The notes beneath the pieces are model-generated. The model had not been told where the DNA came from. It saw nothing but the letters and a program-made list of their open reading frames with translations, and searched no databases. Shown here piece by piece: positions 1 to 11,100 of a stretch of 64,000 nucleotides of DNA (its first letter is position 1; each line of letters begins with the position of its first letter). The stretch is from Lepisosteus oculatus (Eukaryota > Chordata > Actinopteri > Semionotiformes > Lepisosteidae), in contig NC_090723.1 in the NCBI RefSeq assembly GCF_040954835.1, positions 3,606,001 through 3,670,000 on the forward strand. The letters run 5' to 3'. Position numbers and translations under genes: made by a program.

Positions 1-1487
1 GTCACGACTCTAAGAAATAATGAACACTCAAGAACTAAAAACGGTTACTAGATCTTGAGATAAGAGTCTTTTGAATAATCGTCCAATGTTTTCTTTCTTT
101 GGTAACAAAATCACTTCCATGCTTCTTCCTCTGCAAAGAACATAATCAATCTTAAAAGTTCACAGAACAGATGGTGATTCAGGCTTTTTATTCCAGCTAC
201 TGCGTAATTTGTTTTGCACGCACACTGACTGCTTTGCAGACGAAGCATTTTTAAAGCCAGAGCTCACATTTCCCCAGTGGAAAAAAAGCACTTTTTATTT
301 TTATAGCATGTGCAGCAAGGTCACACCAGCCTCAACCAGGAAATCAGCCACAGATCAACAAAGTTTACAGGCAATTAAATCTAAACAGGGTGCAGTGCCT
401 TTTTGTTACTGGTTCATTTATTTGAATGCATTGCCTTGAAATGTCATCTGGAAAAATATTTTAGCTATTCATTCCTTTGTCAATTCAATAATTACACCAG
501 TTTCTACTCTGTAACTGATGAAAGACTTTGCCAGGGTAAAAATGTGTAACTCTCACAGTACTTCCATTTAGACGAGCACAGTCATTTCATGGGTCACAGT
601 AACAAAGACCCAAACTAACAGAGGCAACTTGAAAGGCCAGATTCCCACCATAGGAAGAGCTGAATGTGTCACAGTAACAACAACTGATTGCCAGCCTCTA
701 AACCGCAAGAAGGATTGTATGTGACCATAGGTTGTGTGAGCAGCGATATACTGTGGGCTAGCATAGCTGTCTGCCAAGTAATTGATCCCAGCTTCAATCC
801 CAGCCTGTGCATTACTTAAAAACCAAATGAGTTAGACAGGTGTGACAGCCCAGCCTCTCATCAGGTAGTGGCTTGAGGCCTGAACACATGGATAAACCAC
901 AATGACAAGGAAAAAAAACAGTTTAAATAAGGATTGATTTCCATTAAGGTCCGCAGTACACACAAAAGAAACCCACAACCTACCTTTATATGAGAGGTTG
1001 ACACTAATTAACACCCATATGAGAATGTGCCACTCACCCCAATTAACTAACTAATTCACCCAAAGAGAACCTGTATACAGGTGACTGCGGCCTCAATGGC
1101 TTCTAGTGGCAGGTCAGCTGAGACTGTCAAACCTGCTACTGGGTTACTTCAGCAGCTGCATTTTCAATGATCTCCAACAGCTCTCCGAGGCCCCCTGTCA
1201 ATCCAGCTCTCAGACGGCCAAAAATACACGAGGACACCTCTCCTGGTCTGAACCTCTCACACTTGTCTGTCAGCTTTTTAATTCATAGCTGATCAAGGAG
1301 AAAAACTTACAATTTCTTTGTAAACAATAAATCATTTATTTGTTCTTTCTATTTGGTGCATGGCTGTGGCTTTCTCAAAGCCCAACACTATAGGAGAGCT
1401 TTCCTAGGTTTCCAAATTGAGATTATATTTGTTGAGAAACATTAGTGCCACCTATTGGTCTAGGGTTACAATGATAAGAAAAGGTAC

Positions 1488-4400
1488 CTTTAAAGCTTCT
1501 TCATACTCCTCTGTAAAAAAGACAAAAAAACATTTTAGTGACTAAGATAGTAGCCTACCGCTTTGTCTTATAGGAAATCTAAATCAAACTTTTGTCTTTT
1601 AAAAGAAGTCAATGCTGTTAAACTCAAGACGCTGTTATAACAGGAAATGATAGCCTAGGTAAAAAGAGCTACATGAAAAATCAATACATTTACATTACAG
1701 TGTATAACAAGCACACACTGAATTAACACAAAATGTAGACCGACATATGTGACACCACTGGTACAAAAACAGAAGAAGAGTAATCACAGGATTCTCCTCT
1801 GAGGAATAATAAGGAAGTTATTATGTGATCTTAAAAAGATATAATAATTAATAAAAAAAGTTTAAGAAATAAAAATATGATTCAGTTGAAAGGTAATTTG
1901 TGAATAACAAGCTACCAAACATGATAGTTTGTTCTTCCAAAAGAACAGCACCATTATTAGGTCAGATGACTTACCCTGACTGTTAATTGAAACCTGAAAT
2001 GCCAGGAGAGCAGAAGAAAGGAAGAAAGATGGTTAAAACTTACTTTTATTAAGCTGCTTGTCTTTACACACAAATCTATTCACATTATGCATTTCACACA
2101 CACCAAACACATAGAACAACTCTGCCTATTTTAAATTAACTTAATTATGGAAATTGTAATAAATCATTCACAGTATTTAAAACTATTTCAAAGTTATCTA
2201 AAATATTCATAGCCCCTATTTTTGCAAAAAATTAAATAAGCAAATTATATGTCACGTGCTTTTGAACTGAAATGAATACAGAAATGTGCTATATTCTAAG
2301 CATAATGGACTAAGAAACAGGTTTTATGCTCAATCTTGTCTATGCTGTTAAAGGTTTTCAAACACTGTGCATCACTGGGAATGTATGCATTTTAGTTAAA
2401 AAAAATATAAAAACTTGTCTTACCTCTTCATTGTCCTCATCTAAGTATTTTATTTGCACATCGCTTAACCGAAAAGAATGTTTCACCTGCAATAAAGAAT
2501 CAACATTTTATTTCCTTTAGACAGCTGCCTGACAGCTGAAACAAAGCCAAGTTACAACCCTCTCTGCACTGCATTTTACTTGGTATGCATCTTGAAAATG
2601 TCAATCCAGTCAACACAATTAAGAAACCACAAGGACGCAAGTTACAATAATAAATAACTGCTTGTACTTGTGAAGTTGGTCACACATACAATGAAAGAGG
2701 AATCACTTCATCCAGTGGTGAAGTGCACCATCCACCTGAGTGTCACGTGGATCTCATGAACAAGTGACAAATTCTTCATCATATCAATTAAGGGGCAAAA
2801 GGAGAGACACCAAATCGCACAAGCCCAAAGTGGAGTTTACTTAGGAGACCGGGTTAAAACCTCTAATAGTTCCATAGGGTCTTTAAAGACCAAGTAGTCA
2901 GGATATTGGTTTAATATCTCAGCTAAAGGGCAATTTGTAGCACTAGTGTGGAAATACCACATACAGGAGCAGCCTGGTTCACTTTAGAGGTCTCCTATAG
3001 CCTTGACACGGCCCCAGCCTTGCTTAACATATAAATCTTATAATGCTGCTGACACGTGGAGAAAAATAAGTTAATTTATAACCGCAAATTGGAGACACGC
3101 CTTTACACGATAAGTTGTGGGTGTCTGCTTCAGAACAAACAACTTGGCAATGGCGGTGAAGCTAAGTGATCAACCTGAGATCATTTAAGACGCACCTGGG
3201 CAAGATGCTCAATTCAATTCAGCAGCTAACGATCAAATGAGAGAGTCAAACCCAATGGCATCCTCTAGTCTTACTTTTATTGCTGTCAGGTTTCTTTTTT
3301 GTTAAGGAGGCATGCATTTGAGTTTACAGGATTGCAAAGCTGCTGCATAAAGCATGTGTGGCACAGACCTTAGTCCAGCTGAGAGAATGAGCACACAAAA
3401 AATACAGCCCTTTCTGAACAAATAAGCCTTAATGCCTTAGATGTCTTTAAAAGTTAAAAAAAACATCCCACCATAGTTCCGTTTTAGGCATTCTATTCTT
3501 TAAACATGAAAGCCACAACTTAGGGCTTCTCAAACCTGGCTAAGATGAGGAACGTTTTCATGAGAAGGTGGTGATAAGCCAAAGTATCATGTAATTAGGT
3601 GGGGCAAAACATGAGCTCTAATCTGCTGTGTTGAAACTATTGGGGTTTTTTCCTCTTCCTCTAGAGAACCACATTGAATTGCATGTCATGGGGCTCAGGA
3701 AAGCCGTTTCAATTAATTAAAAAGAACATTTTATGCTTCACTAAGCCTTCCGTTCTAATTTTCAGACCCAAGATAAGAGAGCAACTATACTAATGCCCTT
3801 ATCATGTGGGGAAGGCATGCACAGAAAGCTGTCACTGGCGTTTTACCCACACCACAAGAGAATTTGGCAAATTTAATTACAGAAAATTCCTCTGCCACTG
3901 TTTTACATAAGCACTTGGAAAAGGCTCGTCATGCTTGCTTAACGGGGTAGCTGCTAGGCAAGTTTATTAACAATCGCCCTGCTTCTCTAAAACAAGCTGT
4001 TGTTAATATTGTTACTGCTGTATCCCATGCAGTTGATTCTATCAGTCCATTTTTTTTACCACTTCATCCAATTTAGGGTCGCAGGGGAGCTGGAGCCTCT
4101 CCCAGCAAGCAACAAGCACGAGGCAGGGTGCACCCTGGGCAGGAGACAACTTTGTCACAGGGCACACACACACACAGACAGACAGACACGCACACTCTCT
4201 AACTAAGGACAGTTAATCTACCAGCATGTCTTTGGACTGTGGGCGATAACTGTTGCACCCCGAGGAAACCCACCTGGACGTGGGGAGAACGTGCACTCAC
4301 TCTAATCAGTAAATTAACATATAGGCCATAGTTATATTTGAATGTCCCTGGCAATGTAATGTTATTTTAAATTCTAGAACGGCGTTTATGTTAAAAATAT

Positions 4401-6317
4401 AGCAGATAAGGGAACGAAACAAACGAGAACAGTAGTTGCGGGTTTCAGTTTGAACTTGTATTATAGCCGCTTTTATTCCCATTGATGAGATAAGATTCCT
4501 ACGGAGATCCGACAGACTAATAAGCGAACACGTTGCTATTTTAATTTTATGTATTGAGATACATTTATACCATTGCAGACAGAACACATCTGAAATTTAC
4601 ACCCAATTTAAAGATGTATTTACTTTCAGCTATGTCCACTTCCCGGGACATCTGAAAAGTCACAATCGCATACTAAGGGCTCTATACATTTGCTGTAATA
4701 CAGCATTAAACTTCATTATAAATAAATTACACTTTTATTAATAAACACGTTTACTAATTAACTTCATTATGGATAATTGCGGTGTGTCTGAAAGGCGATT
4801 TTAGTTAAATATTAGGATAATATTAAATTAACAAAAAGCCACGGACGCATAAATTCATTACTTAGTGACGATATTTCCACTATATTCGAGAAGGTTCTAA
4901 TGTGACCCCAAGTTCCGCTTAGTACGCTGTTAATTCGTTTAAAGTTAAGCCATGCGAAGAGGCGATTTCCCTGCTCAGTGAGCTCTAGAGGGCAGCAGCT
5001 GTTGCAACTGAGACCAAGTTCAGTACGGAGCTGCGGGCTCATTTCAGCGGCCAGATTCGTTGCCACTGGTCTCAAGGACTAGTTCATGGAGCTGCGTGCC
5101 AACACCGGCCTGTACTCCAGCTGTAACGGCGCTTTCAGGTCGCTGCAACTGATCCGCTGTCTTTCTGTAGCTTTAATGGAAAAGAGCTGTTGTTTTTAGT
5201 CATCCTATTGTATGTTGACTAACATGCAATATGTACTGTGAACCTATGTAGGGATGTTGTGCTCTGAAAGAGCTGTCCCAAGCCAGATACAGTATTCACA
5301 ATAAAACGCCAAAGAATGCAAAATGGTTTTCGGGCAGGTGGCCGGACCATCTAAAACAACATTTACACGGGACGAGTCTTCTTTTTTCTCACTTTCTACT
5401 CTGATGGGGGCACCGCGGGTGGATATGTGCATTTCCAAACTGTTCCTGATTACTATGGGCTGTTTGTTTGATCTCTCCGTAAGGGCGAGGAGAACAGATG
5501 CGAGTGGTTTCCATCTCGACTGTAAGCATTAAGGACATGCTGCGTCACCGCGGATGACTCACTCGCCTGCAGGAAAATAATACAATGTCTCCGTTTTGTT
5601 CCGGTATCGAAAGGTCATGCCTTCGTGACCTTTAACACAGTGTTTCTTCAATGCCCCACAAACCTGTCAGAAACATTTCTCCTCTTTATATGACATAAGT
5701 ATTCTTAAAAAAAAAATTAAAACGGCGCCGATCTGTAGGAGCAAACAAGGCAGCCCTCCTACCCAGCGTTCATAACAGATAAGGTTGTTTTCCAAGTAGA
5801 TTTGAACTAATTGTAATTTATGATTTCGATTGTTAAGGTAAACATATTTGTGGTATTTTCCCAGTTCACGCACAGAACCTCGGGCAGTCATTCACGACTC
5901 TTTTATGACTCCTGTATTGATAGTTTTGCTACCAACACAGTACAGTGTGTGTAAAAGAATGAGCCAGGTCTTTATTAATTGGATATAAGGGCTACTCGTT
6001 GCGATTACGATTTATGACGTTTCTAATGTCTGACATCACGCACGGCACGGAAATCCTATTATCGCCCGTACGCATACACAGCGCGTCGGAATTTCAAACT
6101 GGCCCTGAAACGGAAGCAAAGCAGGATTTTAAACTGAGGAGAAACTTCGAGAAGGGCCGTGTCTGGGGGGGGGGGAGGCCGACGCCGAGGTCCGACCGCC
6201 GCGCCGGAGGCTCACCGCCACTTCCACCGCCTCCCAGCGCGTCCTCTCCGAGTCCGACACCAGCAGGCTCTCCGCCCGTCCCTTAAAATGCGCCTTCAAG
6301 CTCACGGGGGAGTCCAT
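1488..6317 (-). CDS. nbr1: NBR1 autophagy receptor, N-terminal PB1 exons (partial)
   Basis: NBR1 is a selective-autophagy cargo receptor whose N-terminal PB1 domain pairs with p62/SQSTM1. Four minus-strand coding exons are seen: 6317-6216 (34 codons, starting MDSPVSLKAHFKGR and containing LLVSDSE), 2486-2424 (VKHSF... QIKYLDEDNEE), 1993-1975 (19 nt, VSINSQ) and 1510-1488 (23 nt, EYEEALK). All have AG/GT borders and compatible phases. They align in order with human NBR1 (FKNEIQSFLVSD, IQIKYLDEENEE, VSINSQGEYEEALK). The acidic YLDEDNEE stretch is the OPCA motif of type-I PB1 domains. The ATG at 6317 lies in a CpG-rich block and may be preceded by a 5' UTR intron, since CTGACAG directly precedes the start. 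The ZZ, FW and UBA domains are not in the window; I found no convincing exon between 1 and 1487, so the gene continues off the left edge. Confidence 0.9.
2785..3035 (-). repeat. 5S-headed SINE copy, old
   Basis: Read on the plus strand, this stretch carries a diverged body shared with 9500-9700 and 57240-57770: the words AGTCAGGAYAT, ATCTCA and AAGG(A/G)CA occur in the same order. It ends at 2988-3030 with GGTCTCCTATAG and CCCCAGCCTTGCTTAAC. That matches the reverse complement of the 3' half of 5S rRNA (GGTCTCCCATCC ... CCTGCTTAGC), as in SINE3-type elements. The element therefore lies on the minus strand, inside an NBR1 intron. Confidence 0.5.
4046..4296 (-). repeat. L2-tailed SINE copy
   Basis: The plus-strand reading begins with the reverse complement of the common fish L2-type 3' tail (ACCACTTCATCCAATTTAGG, then a CAGGGTGCACCCTG segment). 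It passes a short CA/CAGA microsatellite (about 4168-4192) and reaches the TCTTTGGACTGTGGG and GAGGAAACCCACC words of the body. It lies in the NBR1 first intron. Confidence 0.7.
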
Positions 6318-6570
6318 GGCCGTCTGTCAGATGTGCAAGTCTGCAAAGGTCATCCAACAAAGAAGCAGCGCGATCTACTCGATGGCACGGTCTTCTTCTT
6401 TTACAAGCCAGCTTCTCGCCTGCCTCCGGAGCTCGGCCACGAAGCTCTTCTCCCCACAGTTTCTGTTTACATCTGCGGTAAACACGGGCCCCCACGTGAC
6501 AGGAAGTCGCCCGACGTCATCAAGAGGGTACATGCGCACTCTCAAACCGGGAGAGACGAGTGGATCGCGC
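6000..6570 (-). promoter_or_regulatory. NBR1 CpG-rich promoter with E-box and CRE
   Basis: A CpG-dense block surrounds the first NBR1 coding exon. About 180-200 bp upstream of the ATG are an E-box CACGTG (6493-6498), in the context GTCACGTGGG on the gene strand, and a CRE-like GACGTCA (6513-6519), with GGAAGT between them. GTCACGTG is the core of the CLEAR element bound by TFEB/MITF factors that drive lysosome and autophagy genes, which would suit NBR1. The sites are seen; factor binding is inferred. Confidence 0.5.
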
Positions 6571-7089
6571 TGGGTTTGACAGGTGTTTCTTTATATCATT
6601 TTAGGCTCCCGCTTCTGACCATGATGATGCCAAATTGTGTTTTTCCTATGAATATAAGTTAACGATACCTATTCATTCATCTGCTGTAGCAGATGTTAAG
6701 CTACATTGCTTTAAAGGCGTATACTGATTTACAACATATCGCAATACATGTCATATTCTGTAAATCAGTTATATTTGTATTTGCAGATGCTAATTATAGT
6801 TTCTTTCAAATGTTTCATGACAATGCAGATTACACAGATACCTGTGATTCTAACCCTGGATGGACATAAGAGAAAGATTAAACGTTTTTCATAATTTGAA
6901 TTTATTTTGTAATATGTACCCCCTGACGATGTTTTTGTCGTAAAATGTTATATGTACGCTTGTTTGTATTGTATTTGTTGTTATTGTTTATGCATAAATA
7001 AATAAAGACAAGAGAATGATAACCAACTGCTGGTAATATGGTGCTCTGCGGATCACGTGATTCTACACAAGGCCCGTACTTTACGGTCT

Positions 7090-7389
7090 TATAAACCCCA
7101 GCAACTTTAGCAAAGACACTTATCTGACAAGACCATGGCGATTTTCTATAAGCTGAGGGTCTGTAGAATAGATATGAGGTATTTTTGAAGAGGCACAAAT
7201 TTGTGTTTGGTCGGGAGGTGGGTGAGACCGCTCCCTGTCCATCAGTGCACGGTCTCAGTCTGGGGATGGGAGGTGCTCTACAGACCCCAGCAGTTTTGAC
7301 AGAGACACTTGTCTGACAAAAACAAGGTGATTTTCTATCAGCTGAGGGTCTGTGCAATAGATTGCATCCACCTTTGGAGAGGCACAAAT
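7090..7389. repeat. Two-unit 189-bp direct duplication
   Basis: Two stretches of about 110 bp, 7090-7200 and 7279-7389, align with a constant offset of 189 bp. Shared words in order are ACCCCAGCA, GACACTT, TCTGACAA, GATTTTCTAT, AGCTGAGGGTCTGT and GAGGCACAAATTT. The offset is the same at the start, middle and end, so there has been no net insertion or deletion. The family is not recognised. It lies between the NBR1 and PSME3 starts. Confidence 0.7.
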
Positions 7390-7939
7390 TTTCCCCATCC
7401 AATTCTGCACTGCAGTTTTTCTAGAGGTGATCCACCCAGACCAACAATATTAATAAAAACTTAAAACGGAATGAAGAAGGGTGATTTGCTATTGACTGAC
7501 TGTCTTAACATTGTATGTTTCACCACTTTTGATTGTGCACAAAATGTTTTTGTCCCTGGTTATAGTTTAAAAAAATGATTGAATTTAAATATAATAAAGG
7601 ATTTTATTTAATTACAAATTTCAGATACAACTCCTTTAAAAGCTTGCATCTTAAAACCTTTTTCATTGAACAGAAACATTTTTATGAAAAAAAAATATAG
7701 CAGTATATTACAGTAGTAGAAAGGGGCTGTAAAATTAATACAAACTTCTAATAATCTTAGATTTGTCAAACTTGGAGATAAGTGGAGGCGATTTAAAATT
7801 TAAAAAAGGACTCTCTCAAATTAACCATGACGAAATAAAGCAGGTGTTTCAGCTGCTTGTCACTTCGCTTAATGTTGCTTTACTCCTCAAAAGCTGCTGT
7901 GGTAGCTGAAAGTCTTTTATTTTGATTGAAATTCGGCTA

Positions 7940-8168
7940 TTGACATACACTTCCGGGTCATTCGTGTCGCTTAGTGTAGCCAGCTTCACGCTACTTCCAC
8001 GTGGTTGGGTGATTTTCCTCGCCTCTCATTGTCGTCGCGGCTTTTCTACGTCATTTCTCGTTCTCTCCCTTTGATACCTTGTGGCTGTGAATAGGAGCTG
8101 AAAGGAGCCACACGGTTATTTCTGTTAATACGATCTCAGATTCCCTTCCCTATTTGTCTGAAAATAGA
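7940..8168 (+). promoter_or_regulatory. PSME3 promoter region
   Basis: The 230 bp before the PSME3 ATG is CpG-containing and has no TATA box. It holds an ETS/GABP-type ACTTCCGGG at 7949-7957 and a CRE-like TACGTCA near 8048. ETS and CRE sites without TATA are typical of housekeeping genes such as proteasome components. The transcription start is not determined. Confidence 0.45.
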
Positions 8169-11100
8169 ATGTCTTCTCTCCTCAAAGTGGACAATGAAAT
8201 CAAAACTAAGGTAAGAGACGGTAATCCGAGAAAGACTGACGCGAGGGGGATGTGGTGTTGAAATTTGAACAGTCGGAAATTTTTCTGTAACACAAGGCCG
8301 GGGTATTAAATAAGTGCCTAGCATAATCGCCTGGCTTTCCCGCGCTGTGCTTCACAGATATAGTCATAATTGCTCTGCGTATGTCGATTTATATGGAATT
8401 ATCTGAAGTTAAAACAGGATATTTCCGTATATTCCGATATTTCCAATAGTATTGCCCCTTCTTTCATTCTGGCCGGAGGTGCGTGTCTGCTGCTGTCGAA
8501 ATTAAGGCGTTTGTGGTTGAGTCTTTTCCATAATGTGAAATAATAGTATGATCGTAGCGCCTGTAATGCACAATAAATTCAGTGCGATTTGGCCTGCGTT
8601 TGGAATTCGTGTTTTTTGACACGTGTCCTGTTTATTGTTTTGAGTGAATGTCCGGGTCCAATCCCAAGAGCTGTGTCAAAGAATAAAAACGATCGTAAAC
8701 ATTTTTGCTGTCCCTTCAACAGCTACTTCCTTGGAGCCGGATATCTTGGGTGTTTATCTTATTCGAAATCTATATCTTCAGAGTCGCACGGCGCATGTGC
8801 TCATATATTTATATAAAAACTGAGTGACAAAACAATTCGGTTCAGGAGACAGTCCCGATGAAGCTACAGACAGCGAAAACGAATGAAAAATCTTGCACCC
8901 AGTAGATATATTGGCCAGCATCATGTTCACGTGTTATTGCATTTGTGCTGTATTCTGTTTCAAGCGTAATCTTACGTTACTGTATTAAATGCACAGCCTT
9001 GGCAATGTTCTACACAGACGGGTAACGTTTCAGTCTTTGACAGTCTAGTTGTGGACCCCGATTTACGTTTACTCTTTCTACAGGTTGATGCTTTCAGAGA
9101 ACGAATCACCGGTGAAGTAAGTACTTTTGCTTTCAAATTAAAACGATTCTTTTAACGTAAATAAAAAACTAAGTTGTACTGTACTTAGAGCTCGCATTTC
9201 CCAATGTTTACTTTTCTAGGCAGAAGACTTAGTCGCAAATTTCTTTCCAAAGAAGTTACTGGAACTCGATCATTTTCTTAAGGTAAGTCTTTCGATTTTT
9301 ACCGTTATGTTTGCGCGGTTTTCGTTGTGTAAGAGCTCCTATCCACAGCTGAGGAGACCTGGAAGAAGACGAATTGCGTTTAAACTGCACTTTCCTTGTT
9401 AGTGGTTCCCAGAGCACTTTATTCACCTTTGAAAAGCAAATCACCAATCAGTTGTGGTGAGAATTACTCCAGACGTTTAGCCATGCTGGATCATGCAAGC
9501 CCAGAATGGGATTTAGTCAAGATGCTTGCTTAACATACCAATTCTGGAAAAACTGTTTCAAGGGATCTTTTAACAACCAAATAATCAGGACATTAGTTCA
9601 ATCTCATCTGAAATCATTGTACAGCACGGTATTCCCTGTCCCCATAGTGGGGCTCTTCAATTAGTAATTCTGTCTTCAACAGAAGATTGCCCCCTGCTGG
9701 TTCACCTACACGACTTGCTGTTCATTGTGCTGAAATCAACGCTTACTACACCCTAGCCAGACCTTTGGGTCGGAGAGCTGATGGGATGGCAATAATACCG
9801 CAGAGGAGAAAAATAACCACCTTCGTGCAGATCGAAGTTCTGGAGAGGGTGTAAGCCCCCTCCGTGTAGCCAGATATCTACGTCCGAGAGAGGCTTAAAA
9901 AGGTCACCGCACTCCCAGAACCATGAATTGTACTGGGTGAAGTTAATTAACATTTCTAAGTTAGCAGCCTTACGTCTTGGGCACCACAGCAGTGCTGGAA
10001 TCAATGTGTGAATCAAGCTAGAATTGAGTTCAGTAACGTGGAGCCTCACATTTTCTGGAGTTACTGAAGAGATTTAAGGTCTGGTGCTTGGTTTGAACGA
10101 TCACTGCCGAGTACGTGACCAATGCTGTGTGACTGTCATATGGTGAGCGAATAGAGCTTTACCCCTTGCTCAGCCGAACGGGAGAGAGAAATGTTTCTCT
10201 GTTGCCTTGTGGTTATTTCCTCAAGAAGGGAACTAACGAAAAATGTTAAAAAGCAGATATGCTTGGGGGGAAAGGACTTGTGTTTTCTGTTTTGACGAAG
10301 GAACAGTTAAAGCCTAATGAGGTCTTAAAACAAGCTGAGGTCTCTGAGCTCAAGGACTAATCATCACTCCTTGGATGTTAAAGGAAAGGATAAAGTTACG
10401 TGTCTCCAAGGCTGGTGGTTTGACAGGACTCTTCAGATGAAGGCTGTGGTCCGGTTTCAAGGCAGAACCTTTTGCTGCTGACGTTCACATGTGTTTTCAT
10501 TGTGCCTTGATCTGCTGTTCTACAGGACCCGATCTTAAACATCATTGAGCTGAAAGACATCCATTCAGAGATCAATTTATCCGTGCCTGACCCCATCATC
10601 CTCACAAACAGCCACGATGGGCTGGAGCCTGTGAGTATAATGCTGTTCCTCTTGAGCCTTGTTTTTTAAAAGCTGATAAAACCGATCAGTCCAAACAGTT
10701 GGATTGATGGCTGAGCCTGTTTGAGGGCTAATTTACATGGAGGTTTAATATTTTGTTTTCAATGCAGAATTGACAATGGTTCTATTTTTAACATACCCTT
10801 CCCACATGGAATTATCAGTTCATCTAAATACTATGGCCTTCGTACAAGCTAGGAGCAAATGAGGTCTTTTCATACTTTCCTCCCCAACATTTTCAGTTAT
10901 TTTCCTGCAGCCCACCTTTTATTTAGGCTATTATTTCATGTCTGTACCCTTGATTAAGAGAAAATTGTACCACAAAACAATTGGTCTTAGATTTTTTTTT
11001 TGTAGAAAAGTGAAAATTTGTCATTGTAACAATTGTTTTAAATTCGTTTGGAATCGCCAACAGCAGGCATGAGGTAAAATCTGAGGTGCCATCGCACGAA

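Noticed and set aside
1-1487. Search for the next NBR1 exon (after EYEEALK)
   Set aside because: No AG/GT-bounded minus-strand segment resembling AVKQGNQLQMQVHEG was found. It is probably left of the window.
4812-5075. 87-residue minus-strand frame in the NBR1 first intron as an extra NBR1 exon
   Set aside because: It does not match NBR1, and the exons on either side already join in phase without it.
6902-7402. 166-residue minus-strand open frame with repeated RPSAxRKSP words
   Set aside because: The repeated words come from the 189-bp DNA duplication. There is no homology or splice context to support a protein.
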